From JBBRMY01 sp038230595 (lineage in GTDB: Bacteria > Bacteroidota > Ignavibacteria > Tepidaquicellales > Tepidaquicellaceae), in the NCBI GenBank assembly GCA_038230595.1, contig JBBRMY010000021.1, positions 1-25,557 of the forward strand: a stretch of DNA of 25,557 bases, read 5' to 3'. Numbering within the stretch: position 1 is the first letter of the stretch; every line of letters begins with the position of its first letter. The notes beneath the pieces are model-generated. The model searched no databases. It had not been told where the DNA came from and saw only the letters and a list, made by a program, of their open reading frames with translations. The translations under genes and the position numbers were made by a program. Of the stretch, positions 8,023-15,339 are shown piece by piece.

Positions 8023-9300
8023 TCATATCTTCAGAATATTTATAATCTTCTTTGCAATTCCCAGATTATTTTTAAAAACCGTTTCGGCTTTTTTGCCTGT
8101 AGAGATCCGCAGCTCATCATTCTCTAGTAACTCCCTGAATCTTCTGTAGAACTGCTTTGTGTCTTCAACGATTATTCCGCACCCTGTAGAGATCAATATC
8201 TCGTCTTCATCTGAATTCTTTACTTTGTTTGAAAAGAAAACAGGTCTGTTATAGATAGCCGGTTCAAGTATATTATGTAGCCCGGTTCTAAATCCTCCGC
8301 CAACATAGCTTATATCAGCTAATGCATACAGCTTCATTAATAAACCTATCTTATCAACTATTATTAGATTCTCATCCTTATACTCATTTATTCTGCTATA
8401 TCGTATCGTTCTTAGCTCCGGATATTTATCTATTATCCTGTCCTCAATTGCTTTTATCTTTGTTTCCTTTGGCTCATGCGGGACTAAAAATGTTAAAAGT
8501 TTTCCATTATATTCTAAAGATTTGTCAAGTACCGGGAGTACAACATCCTCGTCATCTTTCCATGAGCTGCCCATTACAAATACTTTCTTGCCTGATATTA
8601 TTTTTTTATCTATTAAAATATCCTTATTAACATTTTTGGCGGCTTTAAAAACTCTTTCAAATTTTGAGTCACCAACTTTTATTATTCTAGTCTTTTTAAG
8701 CTTATCTGAATAATATTTTTCATCCAATTCATCAATTGCAAATGCAATATCAAGCATTCCGTACATAGACTTTTTAAATGATGAAGCAAGTGGCAGCTTC
8801 CACGTAATATCTTTTTCATCAAATCTTGCATTAACCAGAACAAGCTTTACATTTCTTTTTTTTGCTTCATGCATCAGATTAAACCACAGATCATATCTTA
8901 AGAAGAAAATATATTCAGGATTCAGTATATCTAAGAATTTCCTGGCATTACTTTTAGTATCGAAAGGAAGATAAGTTTTGAAAATATTTTTTCCTGATAC
9001 CTTTGCATTTTCAAAGCCTGATGGAGAAAAAAAGGAAAGGATTACGTTTTTCTTTTTTTGTAAAAGCTCTTCCATAAAAGGAAGTGCCTGCTGATATTCG
9101 CCTAAAGAAGATGAATGGAGGAGTATATTTTTATTTCCCTGAGGCAATAAAAGCAAAGACCTCTTCAGATTGCTGAAGAGGTCCTCTCTGCCTTTAAAAC
9201 CCTGCCTTACTTTATCATTAAATATGGAATATATCTTGAAAAACACCCATATAAAATTGATGAAGAATACGTTGTAAATTAAATTCCAGAATGAAAGCAT
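8023..9300 (-). CDS. kdtA: 3-deoxy-D-manno-octulosonic acid (Kdo) transferase
   Basis: This GT30 enzyme (also called WaaA) attaches Kdo from CMP-Kdo to lipid IVA, at the cytoplasmic face of the inner membrane. The 425 residues begin with a hydrophobic anchor (about 4-25). The acceptor-activating glutamate is E68 in HSSSLGEYQQ. The segment equivalent to the METELWPN motif of E. coli reads FLRYDLWFN. VLVNARFDEKD, VMGSSWKDDE, LVPHEPKE and the donor-site region ISYVGGGFRTGLHNILEPA all fit the family. The ATG at 9300 is one base after the frr stop, so its translation is probably coupled to frr. This puts an LPS-core gene at the end of a translation-factor operon, and its regulation may follow growth rate. 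kdsC, in the same sugar pathway, lies about 7 kb away. Confidence 0.93.
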   Translation of the reverse strand: MLSFWNLIYNVFFINFIWVFFKIYSIFNDKVRQGFKGREDLFSNLKRSLLLLPQGNKNILLHSSSLGEYQQALPFMEELLQKKKNVILSFFSPSGFENAKVSGKNIFKTYLPFDTKSNARKFLDILNPEYIFFLRYDLWFNLMHEAKKRNVKLVLVNARFDEKDITWKLPLASSFKKSMYGMLDIAFAIDELDEKYYSDKLKKTRIIKVGDSKFERVFKAAKNVNKDILIDKKIISGKKVFVMGSSWKDDEDVVLPVLDKSLEYNGKLLTFLVPHEPKETKIKAIEDRIIDKYPELRTIRYSRINEYKDENLIIVDKIGLLMKLYALADISYVGGGFRTGLHNILEPAIYNRPVFFSNKVKNSDEDEILISTGCGIIVEDTKQFYRRFRELLENDELRISTGKKAETVFKNNLGIAKKIINILKI

Positions 9301-9301
9301 G

Positions 9302-9859
9302 TTATACTTCCATTATCTCTTTTTCTTTCATGCTTACAAGCGCATCTATCTCTTTTGCAGCAGTATCAGTTAACTTTTGCACATCGTCTTCACCTGTTTT
9401 TCTTTCATCCTCAGAAATGTGAGTTTCCTTCTCTGTTTTTTTCAAATGCTCAATTGCATCTCTTCTTAAATTTCTTATTCCGACTTTTGCTTCCTCTGCA
9501 AACTTTTTAACAAGCTTCACATATTCCTTTCTTCTTTCTTCATTAAGAGGTGGAATTGGAACACGTATAAGCGTACCGTCATTGGTTGGATTCAACCCCA
9601 TGTTTGCAGCCATAATAGCTTTTTCAATAAGCGGAATAACTGATTTATCCCATGGCTGGATCGTTAATGTATGATAATCAGGAGTTGAAACATTTCCGAC
9701 CTGGCTTATCGGAGTTGGTGTGCCGTAATAATCAACTCTTACTCCGTCTAAAAGATTAGTCGTTGCCTTGCCTGTTCTTATTTTTATAAATTCATTTCTG
9801 GCATGCTCAACAGCTTTTGCCATTTTTTCCTTAGTGGTGTTTAAAATATCTTTAACCAT
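9302..9859 (-). CDS. frr: Ribosome recycling factor
   Basis: RRF splits post-termination ribosomes together with EF-G. The 185 residues match the full family length, with a three-helix bundle interrupted by a small beta domain. Conserved stretches are KIRTGKATTNLLDGVRVDYY, the beta-domain start PTPISQVGNVS, IQPWDKS, GLNPTNDGTLIRVPIPPLNEERRKE (cited here as a region, 93-117), and VGIRNLRRDA with the ribosome-contacting arginines. It starts 15 bases after the pyrH stop and its own stop is one base before kdtA, so the three genes form one transcription unit. The pyrH-frr pairing is widespread in bacteria. Confidence 0.97.
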   Translation of the reverse strand: MVKDILNTTKEKMAKAVEHARNEFIKIRTGKATTNLLDGVRVDYYGTPTPISQVGNVSTPDYHTLTIQPWDKSVIPLIEKAIMAANMGLNPTNDGTLIRVPIPPLNEERRKEYVKLVKKFAEEAKVGIRNLRRDAIEHLKKTEKETHISEDERKTGEDDVQKLTDTAAKEIDALVSMKEKEIMEV

Positions 9860-9874
9860 AATATTAAATCAAAA

Positions 9875-10594
9875 TTAATTTATCAGTGTTCCGAGCTCTT
9901 TCCCGGAAACTATTTTTTTTAGATTATCCTTTTCGTTCATGTTGAAAACTAATATAGGAAGCTTGTTCTCGCGGCAAAGTGTTATTGCAGTCATATCCAT
10001 AACCTTCAGGTCTTTTTCAATTGCGTCCTGATATGTAATATTTTTGAACATCTTTGCATCAGCATTTTTTTCAGGATCACAATCGTAAACTCCGTCAACC
10101 CTTGTCCCCTTTAAAATTACGTCAGCATTTATTTCTATTGCTCTTAATGCAGCTGCAGTATCTGTAGTAAAATAAGGGCTTCCCGTTCCGGCTGAAAAAA
10201 TCACGATACGCTTTTTTTCAAGATGTCTTACTGCTCTTCTTTGAATAAAAGGTTCAGCTATTTCATCCATCTTTATTGCAGAAAGTACCCTTGTAAACAA
10301 ACCCCGCTTTTCCAGGCTGTTCTGTATAGCCAGTGAATTTATAACAGTTGCAAGCATTCCCATCTGGTCGCCGGTAACTCTGTCAACTCCCTGTTGAGCT
10401 GCTGAAAGTCCTCTGTAAATATTTCCGCCGCCGATCACTATACCTATTTCAATTTCCTTGTCGTAAATCTTCGCAACTTCGTCTGCAAAATGCTCAAGAA
10501 CTTTTGAATCTATTCCGAAGCTTTGGTCACCCATCAGGGATTCTCCGCTGAGCTTTAGTAAAATTCTTTTATACTTTATGTTTTGTCGTGGCAA
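9875..10594 (-). CDS. pyrH: UMP kinase
   Basis: This bacterial UMP kinase of the amino acid kinase fold phosphorylates UMP to UDP for pyrimidine nucleotide supply. The 239 residues carry the family motifs KRILLKLSGESL, GIVIGGGNIYRG, DQMGMLATVINSLA, FSAGTGSPYFTTDTAA and LKGTRVDGVYDCDP. The start is TTG at 10594: an in-frame stop lies shortly upstream, no ATG or GTG intervenes, and the next Met would remove the first conserved strand. It lies 61 bases downstream of the tsf terminator, so a promoter should fall within roughly 10595-10654. frr follows after 15 bases. Confidence 0.96.
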   Translation of the reverse strand: MPRQNIKYKRILLKLSGESLMGDQSFGIDSKVLEHFADEVAKIYDKEIEIGIVIGGGNIYRGLSAAQQGVDRVTGDQMGMLATVINSLAIQNSLEKRGLFTRVLSAIKMDEIAEPFIQRRAVRHLEKKRIVIFSAGTGSPYFTTDTAAALRAIEINADVILKGTRVDGVYDCDPEKNADAKMFKNITYQDAIEKDLKVMDMTAITLCRENKLPILVFNMNEKDNLKKIVSGKELGTLIN

Positions 10595-10654
10595 TTGGAT
10601 TATTTGATTTATGCCTGTAAACTAATATTACTAATTAATTAGCTAAAAATTAAG

Positions 10655-10691
10655 CAAAAAAAAACCTGCTGTTGAAAAACAGCAGGTTTTT
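10655..10691 (-). terminator. Terminator of the rplM-rpsI-rpsB-tsf unit (GAAA-side tetraloop)
   Basis: A perfect 14-bp stem pairs 10660-10673 with 10678-10691 around a 4-base loop (GAAA on the plus strand, TTTC in the minus-strand RNA). The minus-strand transcript continues into a T tract. It begins 12 bases after the tsf stop, so it separates the ribosomal-protein unit from pyrH-frr-kdtA. Confidence 0.92.
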
Positions 10692-10703
10692 GATTTAGAG
10701 TTC

Positions 10704-11558
10704 TTAGCCTCCGATATGAAATCTGATCATATCGGTAACCTCAAGTGTATCACCTGATTTCTTTTTATAGTCATTCATAAGCTCCTGAACAGATCGTCCT
10801 GATTCCTTTATTGATTCCTGCTCAATTAAGCAGTTATCCTGATAGAATTTCTCTACTTTGTTCAAAGTTATTCTTTCAGCTATCTGTGCGCTCTTTCCTT
10901 CATTCTTTGCAGCTTCATTATAAATATCTTTCTCTTTAGCCATTACTTCATCTGAAATTCCTTTTCTGTCAATTGCCATAGGACTCATTGCAACAACCTG
11001 CATTGCAATACTCTTTCCAAGTGCTTCTGAATCAGGAGTAAGCTTTCCTTTTATAGCAACTAAGGATCCAAGCTTGCTTCCGAAGTGAATGTATTCACAG
11101 ATAAAGCCATCAGGACATTCCATTGTTGCAACTCTTCTAAGCTCAACTTTTTCAGCTATAGAAGAAACTACTGAGTCAATATCTTCTTTAACAGTTAAGT
11201 TATTTGAAGTCTGAGTGCCCATAACTTTTTCAACATCATTCGACTTTGCATTAAATGCAGCCTCTGCAACTCGGTCTGATAAAGTTTGAAATTCATTTCC
11301 TCTTGAAACGAAATCAGTTTCGCAGGTAAGCTCGATCATAACTCCGTATTTCCTGTCGTCACTTATTTTTGATTTTACTGCGCCTTCATTAGTTACTTTG
11401 TCAGCTCTCTTTAAAGCTGTTGCAGCGCCTTTTTTTCTCAGGTACTCTACAGCTTTTTGAATATCACCGTCGTTTTCAACCAGTGCTTTTTTGCAGTCTG
11501 CAATCCCGGCTCCGGTTTTATGTCTTAATTCTTTTATAAGATCTAATGTTATTTCCAT
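10704..11558 (-). CDS. tsf: Translation elongation factor Ts
   Basis: EF-Ts is the guanine-nucleotide exchange factor that regenerates EF-Tu-GTP. The 284 residues begin with the UBA-like N domain (TLDLIKELRHKTGAGIADCK, then GDIQKAVEYLRKKG). The core dimerisation subdomains follow, starting with LTCETDFVSRGNEF. The length is typical of full-size EF-Ts. An AAGGA precedes the ATG at 11558 by about 13 bases. rpsB lies 77 bases upstream on the same strand, the near-universal rpsB-tsf arrangement, and a strong terminator follows the stop codon. Confidence 0.97.
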   Translation of the reverse strand: MEITLDLIKELRHKTGAGIADCKKALVENDGDIQKAVEYLRKKGAATALKRADKVTNEGAVKSKISDDRKYGVMIELTCETDFVSRGNEFQTLSDRVAEAAFNAKSNDVEKVMGTQTSNNLTVKEDIDSVVSSIAEKVELRRVATMECPDGFICEYIHFGSKLGSLVAIKGKLTPDSEALGKSIAMQVVAMSPMAIDRKGISDEVMAKEKDIYNEAAKNEGKSAQIAERITLNKVEKFYQDNCLIEQESIKESGRSVQELMNDYKKKSGDTLEVTDMIRFHIGG

Positions 11559-11635
11559 TATTAATTTTTTTCCTTTATATCTTTAACTTCCCTGATCATG
11601 AGATCCGGAAAGAGGTGTAAAATATTTACTTAAGC

Positions 11636-12376
11636 TTATTTAGCTTCCATTTTTTCTTTCATTTCTTCTGATTCATCTTCTGCCTTAACCTTTGAAACAT
11701 TGTTTCCTTCGATGATCGCATCAGCAATTGCCTTTGTGATTATCTCAATTGATTTAACAGCATCATCATTTGCAGGGATAGGGAAGCTTACAACATCAGG
11801 ATTACAGTTAGTATCAACAATCGCAAAGATAGGAATGTTCAGTTTTTGTGCTTCCTGAATTGCAATATGCTCTTTCTTTACGTCAACAAGGAAAATTGCT
11901 CCCGGGATCTTAGTCATGTTGATGATTCCGTTCAGTACTTTTTCAAGTTTTTCTTTTTCTCTTGAGAGAACAAGTCTTTCCTTCTTAACATAATTATCGA
12001 TCGTACCATCAGCTTCCATTTTATGAATGTTGGTAAGCTTCTTAATGCTTTTTCTGATAGTATTGAAATTCGTTAACATACCGCCAAGCCATCTTTCAGA
12101 AACATAGAAAGAATCGCATCTTTCTGCCTGCTCTTTTATGATCGCCTTTGCCTGCTTCTTTGTTCCAACAAAAAGAAATTTCTTTCCTTCTGAAGTTATC
12201 TTTGTAACTGCATTCGTTGCATCTTCAAGAAGACCTAAAGTTTTCTTAAGATCAATAATATGAATGCCGTTTCTTTCCATGAAGATGTATTTTCTCATCT
12301 TCGGATCCCATCTTCTTGTCAGGTGACCAAAATGCGATCCTGCAAGTAATAGGTCTTCAATCTGTACTTTTGCCAT
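11636..12376 (-). CDS. rpsB: 30S ribosomal protein S2
   Basis: S2 (uS2) is a small-subunit protein that joins late in assembly and is needed for S1 binding in many bacteria. The frame is open from an ATG at 12397, but the ATG at 12376 (246 residues) is preferred. It begins the canonical MAKVQIEDLLLAGSHFGH and has AAAAGGA ten bases before it. Family motifs include RRWDPKMRKYIFMERNGIHI, FVGTKKQAK, RWLGGMLTNFNTI and VDTNCNPDVVSFPIPANDD. The C-terminus is a short acidic and lysine-rich tail. It is preceded by a 243-base leader with extensive potential for folding, described separately, and followed by tsf. Confidence 0.96.
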   Translation of the reverse strand: MAKVQIEDLLLAGSHFGHLTRRWDPKMRKYIFMERNGIHIIDLKKTLGLLEDATNAVTKITSEGKKFLFVGTKKQAKAIIKEQAERCDSFYVSERWLGGMLTNFNTIRKSIKKLTNIHKMEADGTIDNYVKKERLVLSREKEKLEKVLNGIINMTKIPGAIFLVDVKKEHIAIQEAQKLNIPIFAIVDTNCNPDVVSFPIPANDDAVKSIEIITKAIADAIIEGNNVSKVKAEDESEEMKEKMEAK

Positions 12377-12386
12377 TTTTGATTTT

Positions 12387-12539
12387 TCCTTTTGCATTTA
12401 AGCAAAAGCCGGAGTAACCTTGAAAGATTTTCGGTGATTTCTGATCAGCTGATCAGAGAAGTGAAAACAGATCGTAAGGTGTAACTGAGGCTTTTGTTAT
12501 TCTGCTATTTCCGTCACTTCCTGGTTTCACATCTTTCAA
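12387..12539 (-). promoter_or_regulatory. Candidate structured leader RNA upstream of rpsB
   Basis: In the rpsB 5' leader (minus-strand RNA) four perfect helices can be drawn by eye. Helix B pairs 12531-12539 with 12420-12428 (9 bp, UUGAAAGAU). Helix C pairs 12514-12520 with 12458-12464 (7 bp). Helix D is an 18-base perfect palindrome at 12440-12457. Helix A pairs 12489-12496 with 12403-12410 (8 bp, CAAAAGCC). B encloses C and D as a three-way junction. A joins the loop of C to bases just upstream of the rpsB Shine-Dalgarno sequence (12387-12393), making a pseudoknot. S2 is known to repress rpsB-tsf through the leader in E. coli. That this leader does the same is inference. Confidence 0.5.
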
Positions 12540-12619
12540 ATATTAAAAGACACGGGTGAAGCAGGATCGGGAAATATGATTATTTAATTTTAAAAAAACT
12601 TTAGTATATCGTAAACGTA

Positions 12620-13012
12620 TTAACGCTTTGAGAATTGGAATTTCTTTCTCGCCTTTGGCTGTCCGTATTTTTTTCTTTCAACAGCTCTTGGATCTCTTGT
12701 TAGTAATGAATCTTCTTTCATTAGCTTTCTGAACTCTTCATCAACACCTAAAAGTGCTCTGGAAATAGCAAGTCTGATCGCACCGATCTGTCCTGTGAAT
12801 CCGCCGCCTTTAACATTTGCCTTCACATCATAGGCTCCAACTGTATTGGTCTTTCTGAATGGAAGATTAATTTCTTCGAATCCGTTTGGAGTCTTGAAAT
12901 ATGTTTTACCGTCAACACCGTTAATCGTTATTGTTCCGTTACCCGGTTTCAGGCTGACTCTTGCAGTAGAAGTTTTTCTTCTGCCAATTACTAATTTATC
13001 TTTATCGGCCAT
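12620..13012 (-). CDS. rpsI: 30S ribosomal protein S9
   Basis: S9 (uS9) sits in the head of the small subunit, and its C-terminal tail reaches the P-site tRNA. The 130 residues match the family: GRRKTSTARVSLKPGNG at the N-terminus, KANVKGGGFTGQIGAIRLAISRAL in the middle (region about 65-88), DSLLTRDPRAVERKKYGQ, and the invariant terminal SKR. It follows rplM by 30 bases, the standard L13-S9 pair. The following 243 bases to rpsB contain no gene, only the leader described separately. Confidence 0.97.
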   Translation of the reverse strand: MADKDKLVIGRRKTSTARVSLKPGNGTITINGVDGKTYFKTPNGFEEINLPFRKTNTVGAYDVKANVKGGGFTGQIGAIRLAISRALLGVDEEFRKLMKEDSLLTRDPRAVERKKYGQPKARKKFQFSKR

Positions 13013-13042
13013 TTATATGGATGAATATTTAAAATGATATAA

Positions 13043-13504
13043 TTAAATTTTAAAGCTAAGTGCTTTTGGATTCTGTGCAGCATGCGGATGCTCTGATCCG
13101 GCATAAACTTTCAATTTGTGTATTATTTTATCGCCAAGGCTTGTCTTAGGAAGCATTCTTCTGACAGCTTTTTCAATAATTCTTTCAGGATGCTTTGCAA
13201 GCATTTCCTTGTAAGAAACTATCTTCTGTCCACCCGGATACAAAGAGTGATGTTTGTAATCTTTCTGATCAGCTCTCTTTCCCGTTACTCTTACTTTTTC
13301 AGCATTGATAACAATTACATTGTCACCCATATCTGCGTTCGGAGTATACATTGGACTTGCTTTACCTCTTACTCTTTTTGCTATCTCTGAAGACAGGCGG
13401 CCAAGCACCTTATCTGTAGCGTCAACTACATACCAATTCTCAGGATTTTCACCCTTAGTAGCATATTTTGTAGTTCTAATTGATCTTTTTATTGCATCTC
13501 TCAT
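13043..13504 (-). CDS. rplM: 50S ribosomal protein L13
   Basis: L13 (uL13) is an early-assembly large-subunit protein. The 153 residues contain WYVVDATDKVLGRLSSEIAK, PNADMGDNVIVINAEKVRVTG (about 55-75), the YKHHSLYPGG loop, and AVRRMLPKTSLG near the C-terminus. The N-terminus is about 10 residues longer than in E. coli L13, with an arginine- and lysine-rich start (MRDAIKRSIRTTKYATKGEN). No Shine-Dalgarno sequence is evident before the ATG at 13504. It is the first gene of the rplM-rpsI-rpsB-tsf run. A TATAAA lies at 13531-13536 on the minus strand, but no well-spaced -35 accompanies it. Confidence 0.97.
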   Translation of the reverse strand: MRDAIKRSIRTTKYATKGENPENWYVVDATDKVLGRLSSEIAKRVRGKASPMYTPNADMGDNVIVINAEKVRVTGKRADQKDYKHHSLYPGGQKIVSYKEMLAKHPERIIEKAVRRMLPKTSLGDKIIHKLKVYAGSEHPHAAQNPKALSFKI

Positions 13505-13634
13505 TGTAGCGGTATCTTTTTACTTCGATTTTTATACAATGAATAAGTTACTGATAATGTCAAAAAAAGTCAATGTATATTCGTTTCAAAATACTGAAGA
13601 GTATCCGAAAAGGCTGAAAAGTGTAAAAATATTT

Positions 13635-13868
13635 TTATTCGTCAATGTTCTTGCGGGGATGTCTTGCTTTGGCATAACCAATGATGGTCATTACGATTCC
13701 TAAAGCTAAACCCACACTTCCGGTAATTGTTAGATTTCTCTGCCGGCTTTCAAGTTGTGCCGGTTCTTTGTTAACCTGAACTGCATGAAGTGTTGATGTA
13801 TCGATAGAAACAGCGTAAATAACTAATATTATGGAGATAATGGTTAGAAATATTCCGGTAGTTTTCAT
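13635..13868 (-). CDS. Small two-helix membrane protein, unknown
   Basis: This predicted 77-residue protein has two hydrophobic segments (about residues 4-22 and 45-66). They are joined by a polar loop (VNKEPAQLESRQRNL), and a basic C-terminus (KARHPRKN) favours both ends being cytoplasmic. I do not recognise a family. The coding potential is supported by the hydrophobic pattern and by its place in a run of minus-strand genes, not by homology. It lies 130 bases upstream of rplM and 77 bases after the YdeI-like gene. A weak 5-bp hairpin (13591-13604) follows it. Confidence 0.55.
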   Translation of the reverse strand: MKTTGIFLTIISIILVIYAVSIDTSTLHAVQVNKEPAQLESRQRNLTITGSVGLALGIVMTIIGYAKARHPRKNIDE

Positions 13869-13945
13869 AGAATTGTAAGTTTAATGTTGAAAACCTTTTT
13901 GCAGTTTAAGAATAAAAACCTCATAATTGTTCCATATTAATACAT

Positions 13946-14554
13946 TTAACAATTCTGGTATTTCCAATGCCTCTTTTTCCCTTCAGTTATCCATTCTAAA
14001 GCTGTTTCCATCCTTTTATCACGTGTTGCTTCTGTTTTTGCTTCAACAAGCCACTCTATGTAATCCCTTTTTGCGGATGGACTGAAAGATTCGAAGTTTT
14101 TCATAGCTATTTTATTCTTTGACAAAGCTTTTTTAAAGTAGTCCGGTGATTCTAACTCTTCCTTTGCCGCTTTTTTGGGTTTTACAACTTTGACTCCATT
14201 TTCGTTCAGCTTTGCAGCTTCCTTTATGTATTCCTTCATTATTTTATCAGATGGGAGATCTTTAAGTCTTGTGATCCTTCCAAAATGACCCATTGCATCC
14301 TTTCCGTTCATCAGCTTATGAGGATCTTTCATTAATGATGCTTTCCAGAAACCGAAAGCGCAATGCTCCTTGAAAGAAGCCATAGAGCAAAGAGTGCTTC
14401 CTTTATAATCAAAATGCGGAAAGCTCCACTTCTTTACTTCTTCAACTCCGGGAACAGTTTCAAGAACAAGCTTTCTGATATGCTTTAGAACCGGCTTTGC
14501 AAAATCCTGAGCTTTTGAAATGTACTCATCTACATAACCTGTGGATTCACTCAT
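13946..14554 (-). CDS. YdeI/DUF1801-type protein with OmdA-like C-terminal domain
   Basis: This 202-residue cytosolic protein combines two domains that commonly occur together. The N-terminal half is DUF1801-like (residues about 8-118: KHIRKLVLETVPGVEEVKKW, then FPHFDYKGSTLCSMASFKEHCAFGFWK). The C-terminal half is the YdeI/OmpD-associated (OmdA) helical domain (about 133-200: PDYFKKALSKNKIAMKNFES, then AKRDYIEWLVEAKTEATRDKR). Family members have been linked to bacteriocin or antimicrobial-peptide tolerance, but the biochemical role is unclear and I do not assign one. It follows the SRAP gene by 29 bases, so the two are likely cotranscribed. Confidence 0.85.
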   Translation of the reverse strand: MSESTGYVDEYISKAQDFAKPVLKHIRKLVLETVPGVEEVKKWSFPHFDYKGSTLCSMASFKEHCAFGFWKASLMKDPHKLMNGKDAMGHFGRITRLKDLPSDKIMKEYIKEAAKLNENGVKVVKPKKAAKEELESPDYFKKALSKNKIAMKNFESFSPSAKRDYIEWLVEAKTEATRDKRMETALEWITEGKKRHWKYQNC

Positions 14555-14583
14555 TGTCAGAAAATTTAGTTAATTGAAAAAAA

Positions 14584-15279
14584 TTATAACTCGCAGGGAA
14601 CTGCTGTCATAAGATCTGAAGCATACGATCTTGAAAGATTGAATCGCGTTTCCAGATCAGCGTTTAAATATTCTACCGGCAATTTTTTTGAAAGTATAAC
14701 CGGCATGCGGTCTTTAGGATGGACAGGTCTTGTAACTTCATTGCCTGTTGTTGTTATCATTGTGCAGCATTTGATCAATGCTGATTTTTCATTTTCATCT
14801 GCTTCGCTTCTCAGCATTATCTTTTCGGTTCTGAAATATCCTGCTGTGAAAATTACTTCCTCGTCAGTTTTAAAAGTATATGGCTGCTTAACTTTCTTTT
14901 TTGATTTTTTTCCGGTCTTCGGTGATATTACTTCGATCGTCTCATTCATATCCTTCCATTCATAATAGCTTGTCATAGGTATCAGGCAGGGATTGTTAGA
15001 AACTAATGGTTGCCAGTAATTTGAAGTTTTTCCTGACATGATCTCTTCAATCCGTGAATTAAACATTGGTCCGTAAGTTAGAGTAAAGCCCCATTTCATG
15101 ACTTCTATCTTATATTGATCATCGGAGTGTGTTACAACAAGTATATCATCTGTCGGGCAAATATTTTTTTGCTTAACTGATCTTCCTCCGGTGAAATCTA
15201 CAACATCAATTGCAAATTTTGCTTTAAAGTATTCCATCAGCTGCTCTTTAGAGAGCATATTTTCAAAACGTCCGCACAT
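14584..15279 (-). CDS. SOS response-associated peptidase family (SRAP; YedK/HMCES-like)
   Basis: SRAP proteins form a thiazolidine crosslink with abasic sites in single-stranded DNA, protecting the site until it is repaired. The 231 residues keep every key residue known from E. coli YedK and human HMCES. C2 follows the initiator Met (MCGRF), N74 and R76 lie in MFNSRIEE, E107 in SYYEWK, and H187 in PVHPKDRMP. The usual N-x-A-P-T stretch reads NICPTDD. An insertion rich in lysine (about 118-132) lengthens one surface loop. The start at 15279 is fixed, because Cys must be the second residue. It lies upstream of the YdeI-like gene with 29 bases between. Confidence 0.93.
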   Translation of the reverse strand: MCGRFENMLSKEQLMEYFKAKFAIDVVDFTGGRSVKQKNICPTDDILVVTHSDDQYKIEVMKWGFTLTYGPMFNSRIEEIMSGKTSNYWQPLVSNNPCLIPMTSYYEWKDMNETIEVISPKTGKKSKKKVKQPYTFKTDEEVIFTAGYFRTEKIMLRSEADENEKSALIKCCTMITTTGNEVTRPVHPKDRMPVILSKKLPVEYLNADLETRFNLSRSYASDLMTAVPCEL

Positions 15280-15339
15280 AAATAAAAATAAATTATAAAT
15301 AAATTTTACTAAAGTGTTTTTTGATAATGCGGAATACTA

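Noticed and set aside
12440..12457. 18-base perfect palindrome as a transcription-factor operator
   Set aside because: It fits better as one hairpin of the folded rpsB leader, and no matching site occurs elsewhere in the window; an operator role is not excluded but has no support.
13531..13570. Possible sigma70 promoter for rplM (TATAAA at 13531-13536, TTGACA further upstream)
   Set aside because: The spacing between the two hexamers is 21 bases, too long, and no alternative -35 fits; AT-rich background makes TATAAA common.
13591..13604. Small hairpin (ATACT-GAAG-AGTAT) as a terminator of the small membrane protein gene
   Set aside because: Only five AT-rich base pairs and a short T run; too weak to call.
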